Made by a program: the position numbers and the translations under genes. Below are positions 51,566 through 60,993 of a stretch of 64,000 nucleotides of DNA, piece after piece. Origin of the DNA: Mycobacterium sp. ITM-2016-00317. Its GTDB lineage: Bacteria > Actinomycetota > Actinomycetes > Mycobacteriales > Mycobacteriaceae. Below the pieces are notes generated by a model. It saw only the letters and a list, made by a program, of their open reading frames with translations, was not told the DNA's origin and searched no databases. The stretch is taken from the NCBI RefSeq assembly GCF_002968295.1, contig NZ_CP134399.1, forward strand, positions 248,001 through 312,000, written 5' to 3'. Each line of letters starts with the position of its first letter. Position 1 is the first letter of the stretch.

Positions 51566-51582
51566 GTTTTTCAGTCTAGCCG

Positions 51583-51614
51583 CTGCTCTCGGCTGCCTGG
51601 TCGGCTGAGAGCAG
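51583..51614 (-). terminator. Hairpin downstream of the SDR gene
   Basis: CTGCTCTC (51583-51590) and GAGAGCAG (51607-51614) with an internal GGC/GCC pairing, 88 bp after the SDR stop on the minus strand and before the KstR-site promoter. Acts as terminator by inference. The rest of 51535-51701 holds no gene. Confidence 0.45.
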
Positions 51615-51701
51615 GCTCACGTGACCGAACACTCCAGTACCGGCGGGGTCGTCGTCAAGCACGGCCGCGCGATCGTGACTTCGATCTTGATCGGGTCGTG
51701 A

Positions 51702-52391
51702 TCAGGCCGACAGTCCTGCCTTCACCGTGCGGGTCAGCTCGTCGGCCAGGATCTCCGGCTGCCCGGCCAGCAGGCCGTCCAGCGCGAGCTTGGCCACCAC
51801 CGCCGGATCGGTCTTCTGGTCGGCCGGGATGTAGGACACCATGTCGGTGTCCATGTAGCCGACGTGCAGCGCGGCGACATGGATGCCGCGGGGCGCCAGC
51901 TCCTCGCGCAGCGCATCGGTCATCGCCCAGCCCGCGGCCTTGGCCGCGGAGTACGCGCCGCTGGCCGGCGAGTGGAACCAGGACAGCACCGACAACACGT
52001 TGAGGATCGCGCCGCCTGCCCCGTTGTCGGCGATGTTGCGTTCGATGACCGGCACGAACTCTCGGGTGACGCCGAGGGTGCCGAAATAGTGCGTCTCCAT
52101 CTCCAGCCGGATGTCGGCCATCGTCCCGTCGAGCAGTCCGGCCCTGGTGGACACGCCCGCATTGTTGATCACGACGTTGACGTCGGCGGCCTGCTCGGCG
52201 GCGCGGCGCACCGACTCGGGATCGGTGATGTCGAGCTGGATCGGGATGACCCCGGGCAGATCGACGGTCTCGAGCCGGCGGGCCGCGGCGTAGACCTTGG
52301 CGCCGCGCGCGGCGAGCTGTGCGGCGAATTGGCGGCCGAGGCCACGATTGGCGCCGGTGACCAGTGCGGTGAGCTGTTGTGTGTGCGTCAT
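51702..52391 (-). CDS. Short-chain dehydrogenase/reductase
   Basis: 229 residues. Classical SDR: ALVTGANRGLGRQFAAQL (TGxxxGxG), VINNAGVST (NNAG), Ser in LNVLSVLSW, catalytic YSAAKAAGWAMTD (Y-x3-K) and LHVGYMDTDM. NAD(P)-dependent oxidoreductase of unknown substrate. ATG at 52391; divergent from the AraC-DinB gene across a 227-bp gap containing a strong palindrome. Not obviously part of the fadD12 operon because a hairpin and an independent promoter intervene. Confidence 0.88.
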   Translation of the reverse strand: MTHTQQLTALVTGANRGLGRQFAAQLAARGAKVYAAARRLETVDLPGVIPIQLDITDPESVRRAAEQAADVNVVINNAGVSTRAGLLDGTMADIRLEMETHYFGTLGVTREFVPVIERNIADNGAGGAILNVLSVLSWFHSPASGAYSAAKAAGWAMTDALREELAPRGIHVAALHVGYMDTDMVSYIPADQKTDPAVVAKLALDGLLAGQPEILADELTRTVKAGLSA

Positions 52392-52502
52392 GCTGCCGTC
52401 AACGTCGCCGCGGGGCTGCGCAGTCCCGTGCGCGCCACATTTGCAGCTGGCCGGTAGTCCGAAACACCCGGCGGCACCACGGCACCCGCTGTAGCGTTAC
52501 AA

Positions 52503-52543
52503 ACACTATGGCGGAACCCGGTCGGGGGATTCCGTCATAGTGT
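52503..52543. repeat. Strong 14-bp-arm palindrome in a divergent gap
   Basis: ACACTATGGCGGAA (52503-52516) and TTCCGTCATAGTGT (52530-52543) pair at 13 of 14 positions, with an inner CCC/GGG pair. It sits between divergent promoters where no terminator is needed, so it is an operator or a small dispersed palindromic repeat. Confidence 0.7.
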
Positions 52544-52618
52544 CTTTCCGGGCAGTTCCGCAGGGCCAGCAGGAATTGTCATGTCGCCGGCGGCGGCTCG
52601 CGACGATACTCGGAAACC

Positions 52619-53565
52619 GTGACAGCTCAGCCCGACCCACCCCATCCCGGCCCACGCCACCGCGACCGGCTCCGTGAACTCCTCGACGCCGTCACCGATT
52701 CGGCCAACGGCGACGTCGGCGACATGGCGCGCAGCAGTTACAGCTCGGAGTTCCACTTCTCCCGCGAGGTCCGCCGGCTGACCGGGGAATCGCCGGCGGC
52801 ATTGCGCCGCAGGGTGATGCTGGAGCGGGCCGCGTGGCGGCTGCAGCGCGGCGAGGCGGTGTCGGCCGTGGCCGCCGACGAAGGGTGGTCGTCGGCCGAG
52901 GTGTTCTCCCGGGCGTTCCGGCGCACTTACGGGCTGCCCCCGTCGCAGGCCGCCGAGGTGCACTTCCGGCTGCCGGCGCCCAACGGACTGCACTTCCATC
53001 CGCCCGAATCGCTCTGGCTGGACAGCGATCCCGGCAGCCGTGCGCAGACCCCCGACATCGCATCGCTGATGGTCGACCACGACCTCGCCGACACCGCGCA
53101 TCTGCTCGAACAGGCGACGCAGCTGAGCGCGCAGCAGTGGACCGCCGAGATCGCGCCGGGGCAGACGGTGCTCGAATGGGACGGTCCCGAACCCAGCGTG
53201 GGCGCGGTGCTCGGCGCGATCGTGTGGAACAAACAGGTGTGGCTGGCCACCATCGCCGGCGACGACTTCCCGTCCCGAAGCGCCACCCAACCCGAATCCG
53301 TCGACGCCGCCGAGTTGGCCGCGCATCACGATGACATCGGGAAGCGCTGGCGCGCAATGGTTTCCGAGTACACCGCGGCGGCCGGCTCGGCGACACCGTG
53401 ATCGACGCGCTGTGCGACCCGCCGGAGTCCTTCCAGCTCTTCGGCATCGTCGCGCACGTGCTGACCTACTCGGCGCACCGCCGGGAACTGGCGCGCACCA
53501 TGTTGGCCCGGCACGGGGTGAAGAGCCAACTCGGCGATCCGCTCGACTGGATGAGAGGAAACTAG
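52619..53565 (+). pseudogene. AraC-type HTH plus DinB-like domain protein, apparent one-base frameshift
   Basis: Frame 1 (52619-about 53375) has an AraC-like two-HTH segment (FSREVRRLTGESPAALRRRV and DEGWSSAEVFSRAFRRTYGLPPSQ) followed by a DinB/DUF-type helical domain (MVDHDLADTAHLLEQA, SVGAVLGAIVWNKQVW). It then reads to a premature TGA at 53399. The conserved end (GRLGDTVIDALCDPPESF, AHVLTYSAHRRELARTML, GDPLDWMRGN) continues in the other frame to TAG 53563-53565. One missing base in the GCGGCGGCCGG run (about 53371-53384) repairs it. The next gene starts immediately after the TAG. Probable transcription regulator; assembly error likely. GTG start. Confidence 0.8.
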
Positions 53566-54087
53566 ATGGCCACCGTGTACTACACCGCAGCCAGTCTCGA
53601 CGGCTTCATCGTCGACCAGAACAAAAGCCTGGACTGGCTGGTCTCGCGCGACATCGACGCCGACGGCCCGTTCGCGCCCGATCCGTTCCTGGAATCGGTG
53701 GGCGCGCTGGTGATGGGCGCCGACACCTACGAATGGATCCTGCACAACGAGCCGGGTGAGTGGATGTACCCGCGGCCGTCCTGGGTGCTGACCCACCGCG
53801 ACGGCCTCATCGCCGACGGCCACGACGTGCAGACCTTCGCCGGGGACGTCGCCGACCTGCACCCGGTCCTGTGCGAAGCCGCCGGCGACAGGAACGTGTG
53901 GGTGGTGGGCGGCGGCGACGTGGCGGCCCAGTTCGTCAGCGCCGGCCTGGTCGACGAGATGATCGTCTCCTACGCGCCGTGCACGCTGGGCGCCGGATCG
54001 CCCGTGCTGCCGCTGCGCTCGGAATGGGAGCTGGTGTCCTCGGCCGTCAACGCGGATTTCGTGTGCGCCCACTGGCGGCGTGCCTGA
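53566..54087 (+). CDS. Dihydrofolate reductase-fold (RibD C-terminal) family protein
   Basis: 173 residues with the RibD_C/DHFR-like fold: [61 protein letters not shown] and [20 protein letters not shown]-dependent reductase of unknown substrate. ATG directly follows the upstream TAG, and homologues of AraC-DinB proteins are often paired with such reductases. The stop TGA at 54085-54087 is 52 bp before the FadE5-like gene. Confidence 0.87.
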   Translation: MATVYYTAASLDGFIVDQNKSLDWLVSRDIDADGPFAPDPFLESVGALVMGADTYEWILHNEPGEWMYPRPSWVLTHRDGLIADGHDVQTFAGDVADLHPVLCEAAGDRNVWVVGGGDVAAQFVSAGLVDEMIVSYAPCTLGAGSPVLPLRSEWELVSSAVNADFVCAHWRRA

Positions 54088-54139
54088 GCCGGCGGCCGTA
54101 GGGTGGCGGGCGAATCCGCACGACAATGGAGGCGCCCGC

Positions 54140-55975
54140 ATGGGTCACTACCGGAGCAACGTCCGCGACCTGGAGTTCAACCTTTTCGAGACGCTCGACC
54201 TGGAGAAGGTGCTCGCGACCGGGCAGTTCGGTGACCTCGACGCCCAGTCCGTACGCGAGATGCTCAAGGAGGCCGCCAAGCTGGCCGAGGGCCCGGTGGC
54301 CGAGGCTTTCGCCGAGACCGATCACACACCGCCGACGTTCGATCCGGCCACCCACACCGTGACGATCCCGGAGCCGTTCAAGAAGTCCTACCGCGCCTGG
54401 CAGGACGCCGAGTGGTTCCGGGTCGGGATGTCCGAGGACATCGGCGGGGTGCCGGCGCCGCGGATGCTGGAGTGGGCGATCAACGAGCTCGCGCTCGGCG
54501 CCCAGCCCGCGGCCTTCATGTATGCGGCCGGTCCCAAGATGGCGGACGTGCTCAACGCGATCGGCAACGAGCAGCAGCGGCACTGGGCGTCGCTGATGAT
54601 CGAGCGGCGCTGGGGCGCGACGATGGTGCTCACCGAGCCCGACGCGGGCTCCGACGTCGGCGCCGGGCGCACCAAGGCCATCGAGCAGCCTGACGGCACC
54701 TGGCACCTGGACGGCGTCAAACGGTTCATCACCAACGGCGACGCCGACGACCTGTTCGAGAACATCCTGCACGTGGTGCTGGCCCGGCCGGAGGGCGCGG
54801 GCCCGGGCACCAAGGGGCTGAGCCTGTTCGTGGTGCCTAAGTTGCACTTCGACCCGCAGACCGGCGAGCTCGGCGAACGCAACGGTGTGTTCGTCACCGG
54901 CCTCGAGCACAAGATGGGCCTGAAGGCCTCGGCCACCTGTGAGCTCACCTTCGGCCAGCACGGCACCCCCGCGGTCGGCTACCTGGTCAACGACACCCAC
55001 AACGGCATCGCCCAGATGTTCCGGGTCATCGAGTACGCCCGGATGATGGTCGGCACCAAGGCGATGTCCACGCTGTCGACCGGATACCTGAACGCGCTGG
55101 AGTACGCGAAGACGCGGGTGCAGGGCGCGGACTTGACGCAGATGACCGACAAGACCGCACCGCGGGTGACGATCATCCACCACCCCGACGTGCGGCGTGC
55201 GCTGCTGACCCAGAAGGCCTACGCCGAAGGGCTGCGCGCGCTGTACCTCTACACCGCCGCACACCAGGACTTCGTGGTCGCCGACGCGGTGTCGGGCGCC
55301 GACGAGGCGATGGCCGGCCGGGTCAACGACCTGCTGCTGCCGATCGTCAAGGGCGTCGGCTCCGAACGGGCCTACCAGTGCCTGACGGAGTCGCTGCAGA
55401 CGTTCGGCGGGTCCGGGTTCCTGCAGGACTACCCGATCGAGCAGTACATCCGCGACGCGAAGATCGACTCGCTGTACGAGGGCACCACCGCGATCCAGGC
55501 GCAGGACTTCTTCTTCCGCAAGATCGCCCGCGACCAGGGCGGGGCGCTGATGCACGTGGTGACCGAGCTGCGCGCGTTCGTCGACGATCCGGCGGCCCGC
55601 GACGAGCTGGCCACCGAGCGCGCGCTGCTGGCCACCGCGGTCGACGACGTCCAGGAGATGGTCACGTCGATGACCACCTACCTGATCGAGTCGCAGCAGG
55701 ATCCCAGCCAGCTGTACCGGCTGGGGCTGGAGTCGGTGCCGTTCCTGCTCTCGGTCGGCGATCTGCTGATCGGGTGGCTGCTGCTGCGCCAGGCCGAGAC
55801 CGCGCTGAACGCGCTGGACCGCGACGTCAGCGAGCGGGACCGGGCGTTCTACACGGGCAAGGTGGCTGGCGCGAAGTTCTTCGCCCGCACCGTGCTGCCG
55901 CGGCTGTCCGCGCAGCGCCGCGTCCTGCAGGCGGTGGACCTGACCGCGATGGAACTGTCCGAAGCGGGGTTCTAG
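54140..55975 (+). CDS. Acyl-CoA dehydrogenase, FadE5-like
   Basis: 611 residues, the exact length of M. tuberculosis FadE5 (Rv0244c), with which it shares [74 protein letters not shown]-like [59 protein letters not shown] (catalytic Glu in YEGTTAIQ). Long-type ACAD with a C-terminal extra helical domain, oxidising long- and medium-chain acyl-CoAs. ATG with GGAGG. A paralogue of FadE5 rather than its orthologue by location, since Rv0244c lies elsewhere in M. tuberculosis. Confidence 0.9.
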   Translation: MGHYRSNVRDLEFNLFETLDLEKVLATGQFGDLDAQSVREMLKEAAKLAEGPVAEAFAETDHTPPTFDPATHTVTIPEPFKKSYRAWQDAEWFRVGMSEDIGGVPAPRMLEWAINELALGAQPAAFMYAAGPKMADVLNAIGNEQQRHWASLMIERRWGATMVLTEPDAGSDVGAGRTKAIEQPDGTWHLDGVKRFITNGDADDLFENILHVVLARPEGAGPGTKGLSLFVVPKLHFDPQTGELGERNGVFVTGLEHKMGLKASATCELTFGQHGTPAVGYLVNDTHNGIAQMFRVIEYARMMVGTKAMSTLSTGYLNALEYAKTRVQGADLTQMTDKTAPRVTIIHHPDVRRALLTQKAYAEGLRALYLYTAAHQDFVVADAVSGADEAMAGRVNDLLLPIVKGVGSERAYQCLTESLQTFGGSGFLQDYPIEQYIRDAKIDSLYEGTTAIQAQDFFFRKIARDQGGALMHVVTELRAFVDDPAARDELATERALLATAVDDVQEMVTSMTTYLIESQQDPSQLYRLGLESVPFLLSVGDLLIGWLLLRQAETALNALDRDVSERDRAFYTGKVAGAKFFARTVLPRLSAQRRVLQAVDLTAMELSEAGF

Positions 55976-55980
55976 ATGCG

Positions 55981-56039
55981 GCGAGACTGAGGTTGTTGGC
56001 GAGTTTCCCGAGAAACTCCGCCAACAACCTCAGTCTCGC
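55981..56039. terminator. Perfect 21-bp-stem hairpin between convergent genes
   Basis: Arms at 55981-56001 (GCGAGACTGAGGTTGTT...) and 56019-56039 are exact reverse complements over 21 bp, with an inner AGTTTC-CCGA-GAAACT stem. Lies between the stops of the FadE5-like gene and the aldehyde dehydrogenase, so it is placed as a bidirectional terminator. The length and perfection are unusual and may mark a repeated element. Confidence 0.75.
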
Positions 56040-56050
56040 GTCTGCGTGGG

Positions 56051-57526
56051 TTAAGAGGCCGGGGTATAGCCGAACGGCAGCAGCACGCTCTTGGACTCGC
56101 AGTACCCGGCGATGCCTTCCGGTCCGCACTCGCGGCCGATGCCGGAGTTCTTGTAACCGCCGAACGGGGCCCCGGCATCGAAGGCGTACATGTTGATGCC
56201 GTAGGTGCCGGTGCGGATCTGCTTGGCGATCTCGACGGCCTTGGCGTAATCGGTGGTGTACACCGAACCGGCCAGGCCGTAGACCGAGTCGTTGGCGATG
56301 CGCACCGCGTCGGCCTCGTCCTCGAACGGGATCACCACGAGGACGGGACCGAAGATCTCCTCCTGGGCGATGGTCATCGAGTTGTCCACATCGGCGAACA
56401 CGGTGGGCTGCACGAACCAGCCGCTGTCCAGGCCCTCGGGACGGCCGCCTCCGGCAACCAGCCGCGCGCCCTCGTCGAGGCCCTTCTTGATGTAGCCCTC
56501 GACGCGCTCACGCTGCTTCTCGCTGATCAGCGGGCCGATCATGGCGGCCGCGTCATCGGGCAGGCCGGGTGCCATGCCCGCCGCGGCGGCCGCGATCTTC
56601 TCCACGACCTCGTCGTAGCGCGACCGCGGGGCCAGGATGCGGGTCTGCCCGACACAGGCCTGCCCGGAGTTCATCAGGCCGGAGAAGATCAGCATCGGCA
56701 GGGTGGCGTCCAGGTCGGCGTCCTCCAGGATGATCGCCGCGGACTTGCCGCCCAGCTCCAGCGTGCACGGCTTGAGCTTCTCGGCGGCGATCTTGCCGAT
56801 CTCCTTGCCGACCGCGCTGGACCCGGTGAAGGTGAACTTGTCGATCTCCGGGTTGTCGGTCAGGGCACGGCCGGTGTCCACGCCACCGGGCACCACCGAG
56901 AGCACACCCTCGGGCAGCCCCGCCTCGGCGAACACCTCGGCCATCAGGTTGGTGGTCAGCGGGGTCTCGGCGGCGGGCTTGAGCACCAGGGTGCAGCCGG
57001 CCAGCAGGGCCGGGCCCAGCTTGTTGGCGGCCAGGAAGAACGGCACGTTCCAGGCGACGACGGCGCCGACGACACCGATCGGTTCCTTGAGCACCAGGGT
57101 CTGGCCGTACGCGCCGTCGCGGATGTCCTGCCAGGAGAACTTGTCCGCCGCCGAGGCGTAGAACTGCAGCGTCGACATGGCCGCGCCGTACTGCATCATG
57201 TCGACGATGGTCTGCGGCTGGCCGGTCTCCAGCTTCAACAGCGCCTTGAATTCGTCGGCGCGCGCTTCGATCAGCTCGATCGCCTTGGCGATGACGGCCT
57301 CGCGCTCCTTCGGGGTGAGCCGCGGCCAGGGGCCCTCGTCGAAGGCCTTGCGGGCGGTCGCGAATGCGGCGTCGACGTCGGCCTTGGTGGCCAGCGGAAC
57401 CTGACCGACCTTCTCGCCGGTGGCGGGGGAGTACACGTCGATCACGTCCGAGGTGGCCGGCTCGACCCACTTGCCACCGATGAACAGCTTGTCCCACTCG
57501 GTTTTCAACGCAGTGCTCTGTGTCAT
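56051..57526 (-). CDS. NAD(P)-dependent aldehyde dehydrogenase, Rv0223c homologue
   Basis: 491 residues. ALDH signatures: FTGSSAVGKEIGKIAAEKLKPCTLELGGKSAAIIL (catalytic Glu), MNSGQACVGQTRIL (catalytic Cys) and EEIFGPVLVVIPFEDE. Oxidises an aldehyde to an acid. ATG 57526 chosen over an upstream GTG because the N-terminus then matches family starts (MTQSTALKTEWDKLFIGGKW). A KstR-like site with one mismatch (57558-57571) lies about 32 bp upstream; M. tuberculosis Rv0223c is, as far as I recall, in the KstR regulon. Order with the methyltransferase and glycosyltransferase is conserved. Confidence 0.9.
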   Translation of the reverse strand: MTQSTALKTEWDKLFIGGKWVEPATSDVIDVYSPATGEKVGQVPLATKADVDAAFATARKAFDEGPWPRLTPKEREAVIAKAIELIEARADEFKALLKLETGQPQTIVDMMQYGAAMSTLQFYASAADKFSWQDIRDGAYGQTLVLKEPIGVVGAVVAWNVPFFLAANKLGPALLAGCTLVLKPAAETPLTTNLMAEVFAEAGLPEGVLSVVPGGVDTGRALTDNPEIDKFTFTGSSAVGKEIGKIAAEKLKPCTLELGGKSAAIILEDADLDATLPMLIFSGLMNSGQACVGQTRILAPRSRYDEVVEKIAAAAAGMAPGLPDDAAAMIGPLISEKQRERVEGYIKKGLDEGARLVAGGGRPEGLDSGWFVQPTVFADVDNSMTIAQEEIFGPVLVVIPFEDEADAVRIANDSVYGLAGSVYTTDYAKAVEIAKQIRTGTYGINMYAFDAGAPFGGYKNSGIGRECGPEGIAGYCESKSVLLPFGYTPAS

Positions 57527-57557
57527 ACCGGTCACACTACCGATCGTGACGCCAAAC

Positions 57558-57571
57558 GAGAACCTGTTGCA
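57558..57571. promoter_or_regulatory. Imperfect KstR-like motif upstream of the aldehyde dehydrogenase
   Basis: GAGAACCTGTTGCA matches TnnAACnnGTTnnA except the first base. It lies in the gap 57527-57580 between the aldehyde dehydrogenase start and the methyltransferase stop. Confidence 0.35.
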
Positions 57572-57580
57572 AGACACCTG

Positions 57581-58348
57581 TCAAGAAGGCCGCAACACCA
57601 GCACCAGGTTGCTCACCAGGAATTCCCGCAGACCCGGCACGCGGGTCAGCCCCCAGGCCCATCGCGGGTGGTAGCGCGGGAATGCGGCGATCAGCGCCCC
57701 GGTGCCCTCAGCCCAGCGCAGTCCGTCGCGCGCATGGACAGCGAACAACGACGAGCCGTAGTCGTTCTTCGGCCGGTGGCCGTGTTTGCGGGTGTAGCGC
57801 TCCGCGGCCCGGTATCCGCCGAAATAGTGCGTCAGCCCCATCTCGTGACCGCCGAACGGGCCCAGCCACACCGTGTAGGACAGCACCACCAGGCCGCCGG
57901 GCCGGGTGACGCGCAACATCTCGTCGCCGAGGCCCCACGGCTGCGCGACGTGCTCGGCGACGTTGGACGACAGACAGATGTCGACGCTGGCGTCGGCGAA
58001 CGGCAGCGCGGTTCCCGAGGCCCGCACGAACGTGCCGGCCGAGCCCTGGGTGCGCGGCCCGGCGGCGTGCATCTCGCGCGGATCGGGCTCGACGCCGATG
58101 TAGCGGACGCCGGCCTCGGCGAACGCGGACGCGAAGTAGCCGGGACCGCCGCCGACGTCCAGCAGGGTCAGCCCCGACAGGCCGGTGCCGGAGACCGACC
58201 GCCACAGGTCCCCGACCATCGCGGCGGTGTCGTCGGCCAGCGCGCCGTAGAAGCGGTCCGGATCACTCTGCTCGAAACGGAACGCCGCGAGCAGCCGCAG
58301 CGACCGCGCCAGCGTCGCCCGTGCGGCGAAGCGGTCGGTGGCAGGCAT
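57581..58348 (-). CDS. SAM-dependent methyltransferase, Rv0224c homologue
   Basis: 255 residues. Class I methyltransferase: LTLLDVGGGPGYFASAFAEAGVRYIGVEPD (motif I and acidic loop), ALPFADASVDICLSSNVAEHVAQP (motif II/III) and PGGLVVLSYT. Methyl acceptor unknown; the M. tuberculosis gene is adjacent to a glycosyltransferase, suggesting a glycolipid or sugar substrate. ATG at 58348; divergent from the glycosyltransferase with 37 bp between starts. Confidence 0.9.
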   Translation of the reverse strand: MPATDRFAARATLARSLRLLAAFRFEQSDPDRFYGALADDTAAMVGDLWRSVSGTGLSGLTLLDVGGGPGYFASAFAEAGVRYIGVEPDPREMHAAGPRTQGSAGTFVRASGTALPFADASVDICLSSNVAEHVAQPWGLGDEMLRVTRPGGLVVLSYTVWLGPFGGHEMGLTHYFGGYRAAERYTRKHGHRPKNDYGSSLFAVHARDGLRWAEGTGALIAAFPRYHPRWAWGLTRVPGLREFLVSNLVLVLRPS

Positions 58349-58385
58349 CCGGCCACCCTACTGACCACCCGTTAGGCTGGCGGGG

Positions 58386-59573
58386 ATGTCTGCCCAGCCT
58401 GAGCCCGGCCGCTCCGCACCTGCGCGGGTCGGCTCGGTGCTCCTCCTCTGCTGGCGCGACACCGGCCACCCCCAGGGCGGCGGCAGCGAGACCTACCTGC
58501 AACGCATCGGCGCCCAACTGGCCGCGTCGGGCACCCGGGTGACGCTGCGCACCGCCCGCTACGCCGGTGCGCCGCGCCGGGAAGTCGTCGACGGCGTACA
58601 GATCCAGCGCCGGGGCGGGCCCTACACCGTCTACGTGTGGGCCGGGCTCGCGATGGCCGCCGCGAAGATCGGGCTGGGCCCCATGCGCCGCGTCCGCCCC
58701 GACATCGTGGTGGACACCCAGAACGGGCTGCCGTTCCTGTCCCGGCTGGTCTACGGCAGGCGCACCGTCGTGCTGGTGCACCACTGCCACCGCGAACAGT
58801 GGCCGGTCGCCGGCCCGGTGATGAGCCGGATCGGCTGGTTCGTCGAGTCGCGGCTGTCTCCGCGGCTGCACCGGCGCAACCAGTACGTCACGGTGTCGCT
58901 GCCGTCGGCGCGCGACCTGGCGCTGCTTGGGGTGCAGTCGGACCGGATCGCGGTGGTGCGCAACGGCGTGGACGCGGCCCCCGAGGACACGCTGACGGTC
59001 CCGCGGTCGGCGACGCCCCGCGTGGTGGTGCTGTCGCGGCTGGTGCCGCACAAGCAGATCGAGGACGCGCTCGACGCGGTGGCGCGGCTGCGCACCCGTG
59101 TCCCGGACGTGCACCTGGACGTGCTGGGCGACGGCTGGTGGGCCCAACGGCTCGTCGACCACGCCGCCAGGCTCGGCATATCCGACGCGGTCACCTTCCA
59201 CGGACACGTCGACGATGCCGCCAAACATGCTGTGCTGCAGCGCAGTTGGGTGCACGTGCTGCCCTCGCGCAAGGAAGGCTGGGGGCTGTCGGTGGTCGAG
59301 GCCGCCCAGCACGGGGTGCCGACCATCGGCTACCGCAGCTCGGGCGGGCTGACCGATTCGATCGTCGACGGGGTCACCGGCATGCTGGTCGACGACAGCG
59401 ACCAGCTCGTCGACGGCCTGGAGCGGCTGTTGACCGACGGCGTGCTGCGCGAGCAACTGGGCACCAAGGCACAGGTGCGCAGCGGCGAGTTCTCCTGGGA
59501 ACAGAGCGCCGACGCGATGCGCGCGGTGCTGGCCGCGGTCCGCGCCGGGCAGCAGGCCAGCGGCGTCATCTGA
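58386..59573 (+). CDS. GT4-family glycosyltransferase, Rv0225 homologue
   Basis: 395 residues. GT-B fold: N-terminal WRDTGHPQGGGSETYLQRIGAQLA (Gly-rich loop and acceptor domain), then VVVLSRLVPHKQIEDALDAVA, GHVDDAAKHAVLQRSWVHVLPSRKEGWGLSVVEAAQHGVPTIGYRSSGGLTDSIVDGVTGML, the E-x7-E region of GT4 retaining enzymes. Transfers a nucleotide-sugar to a lipid or glycan acceptor at the inner membrane. Conserved next to the methyltransferase. Confidence 0.9.
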   Translation: MSAQPEPGRSAPARVGSVLLLCWRDTGHPQGGGSETYLQRIGAQLAASGTRVTLRTARYAGAPRREVVDGVQIQRRGGPYTVYVWAGLAMAAAKIGLGPMRRVRPDIVVDTQNGLPFLSRLVYGRRTVVLVHHCHREQWPVAGPVMSRIGWFVESRLSPRLHRRNQYVTVSLPSARDLALLGVQSDRIAVVRNGVDAAPEDTLTVPRSATPRVVVLSRLVPHKQIEDALDAVARLRTRVPDVHLDVLGDGWWAQRLVDHAARLGISDAVTFHGHVDDAAKHAVLQRSWVHVLPSRKEGWGLSVVEAAQHGVPTIGYRSSGGLTDSIVDGVTGMLVDDSDQLVDGLERLLTDGVLREQLGTKAQVRSGEFSWEQSADAMRAVLAAVRAGQQASGVI

Positions 59574-59645
59574 CCCAACGGGCCAACTCCGCGGATCTCG
59601 CTGGTATCGCGGACAGCCTCGTGAACGGCCATTAACATAGCCGCC

Positions 59646-59870
59646 ATGCTCAGCGCGCTGCGCCGCATCATGGACTACGAGATGACCGTCGCCGAGTGGA
59701 TCGGCGCCGCGCTGCTGGCCGGCGCGCCGTACGGCGCCCTCGGGCTGCTCGTCGCACTGCTCAAACCCGACCACTACGCCCACGCGGACGGCCTGTACCG
59801 GATCGTCGCGTTCGTCGGCTCCGTGGTGTTCTGGCCCGTCCTGTTCGTCACGGATGTCTGCATGCCATGA
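59646..59870 (+). CDS. Small membrane protein
   Basis: 74 residues with two helices (about 18-39 and 48-66). Not recognised. It resembles the small protein at 60734-60993 (AEWIGAALLAGAPYGALGL versus DVIELGLWLAIPYVTIGLG), so the pair flanking the DUF2236 gene may be related. ATGA overlap with the DUF2236 gene suggests joint translation and assembly in the membrane. Confidence 0.7.
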   Translation: MLSALRRIMDYEMTVAEWIGAALLAGAPYGALGLLVALLKPDHYAHADGLYRIVAFVGSVVFWPVLFVTDVCMP

Positions 59871-60721
59871 GCCGCAACAGGATCCAGATCAACCGGCGCA
59901 CCGCACGCTGGAGCGACGACCCGGTGACGGTCGCGGGCGCGATGGACTTCTGGTCGTTCGCCGCGGGCGCAGCCAACGTGATCATGCAGCTGTCCCGGCC
60001 CGGTGTGGGTTACGGCGTGGTGGAGAGCAAGGTCGACTCCGGGAACCTGCTCAAGCATCCGTGGAAGCGGGCGCGCACCACCTTCCAGTACCTCGCCGTG
60101 GCGATCTTCGGGACCGACGACGACCGTGCCGCGTTCCGCGCGGCCGTCGACGGCGTGCACCGGCACGTCAAAGGCCCGGCCAGCCCGGTGCCCTACAACG
60201 CGTTCGACCGCGACCTGCAGATGTGGGTGGCGGCGTGCCTGTTCGTCGGGCTGGAGGACACCTACCAGCTGCTGCGCGGCGAGATGACCCCCGAACAGGC
60301 CGAGCAGTTCTACCGCTCGGCCGCGACGCTGGGCACCACCCTGCAGGTGAGCCCCGACCAGTGGCCGCCGAGCCGGGTGGAGTTCGACCGCTACTGGGAC
60401 ACCGCCTGCGAGCAGGTCCGAATGGACGACGTCGTCAGGTCCTACCTGACCGACCTGATCAACCTGCGGATGATCAATCCGCTTCTGGGACTGCCGTTCC
60501 GGCCGCTGCTGAAGTTCCTGACCGCGGGCTTCCTGGCCCCGGTGTTCCGCGACGCGCTCGGGGTGTCCTGGGGAGCGCGGCGGCAATGGTGGTTCGAGCA
60601 GCTGTTCCTGTTCGTCGCGTTCGTGAACCGGTTCGTGCCGGGCTTCATCCGCCAGGGCGGCAGCCACCTGCTGCTCGCCGACGTCCGCCGCCGCGTCCGC
60701 GCGCACCGCAGGCTGGTCTGA
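59867..60721 (+). CDS. MpaB/DUF2236 family oxygenase-like protein
   Basis: 284 residues. DUF2236/ER-bound oxygenase (MpaB, latex-clearing Lcp-like) family: AFRAAVDGVHRHVKGPA (conserved His), NAFDRDLQMWVAACLFVGLEDTYQ, FDRYWDTACEQVRMDDVVRSYL. Members are haem-dependent or membrane-bound oxygenases on hydrophobic substrates. ATG 59867 overlaps the small membrane gene stop, and another small membrane gene follows 12 bp later, so all three probably form one unit. Confidence 0.8.
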   Translation: MSRNRIQINRRTARWSDDPVTVAGAMDFWSFAAGAANVIMQLSRPGVGYGVVESKVDSGNLLKHPWKRARTTFQYLAVAIFGTDDDRAAFRAAVDGVHRHVKGPASPVPYNAFDRDLQMWVAACLFVGLEDTYQLLRGEMTPEQAEQFYRSAATLGTTLQVSPDQWPPSRVEFDRYWDTACEQVRMDDVVRSYLTDLINLRMINPLLGLPFRPLLKFLTAGFLAPVFRDALGVSWGARRQWWFEQLFLFVAFVNRFVPGFIRQGGSHLLLADVRRRVRAHRRLV

Positions 60722-60733
60722 GGGAGCCCCGGC

Positions 60734-60993
60734 ATGTCGATCCGCACCGCGACCCGAAGCCTGCTGGCCCGGCAGCTGTCGGTCGCCGACGTCATCGAAC
60801 TCGGGCTGTGGCTGGCGATCCCGTACGTGACCATCGGGCTGGGGTGGGCGTTCTTCCGCTTCGAGGAGGTCCAGCAGCTGGAAACCATCCTGCAGGTGCG
60901 GCTGCGGCCGGCGGCGGCCTGGCGGCCTACCTACTGGTGGCCGCGCTGTGGCCGGTCCAGCTCCTGCTGCCCACGGCGTGCGCGGTGGTGTGA
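60734..60993 (+). pseudogene. Small membrane protein, apparent one-base frameshift
   Basis: Starts MSIRTATRSLLARQLSVADVIELGL, one helix and a short loop to QVRLRP. Frame 1 then runs on as unrelated Arg/Trp-rich residues. The other frame continues as GGGLAAYLLVAALWPVQLLL and stops at 60993. One missing G in the GGCCGGCGGCGGCC run (about 60906-60919) gives an 86-residue two-helix protein like the small gene at 59646. Assembly error is likely. Confidence 0.7.
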
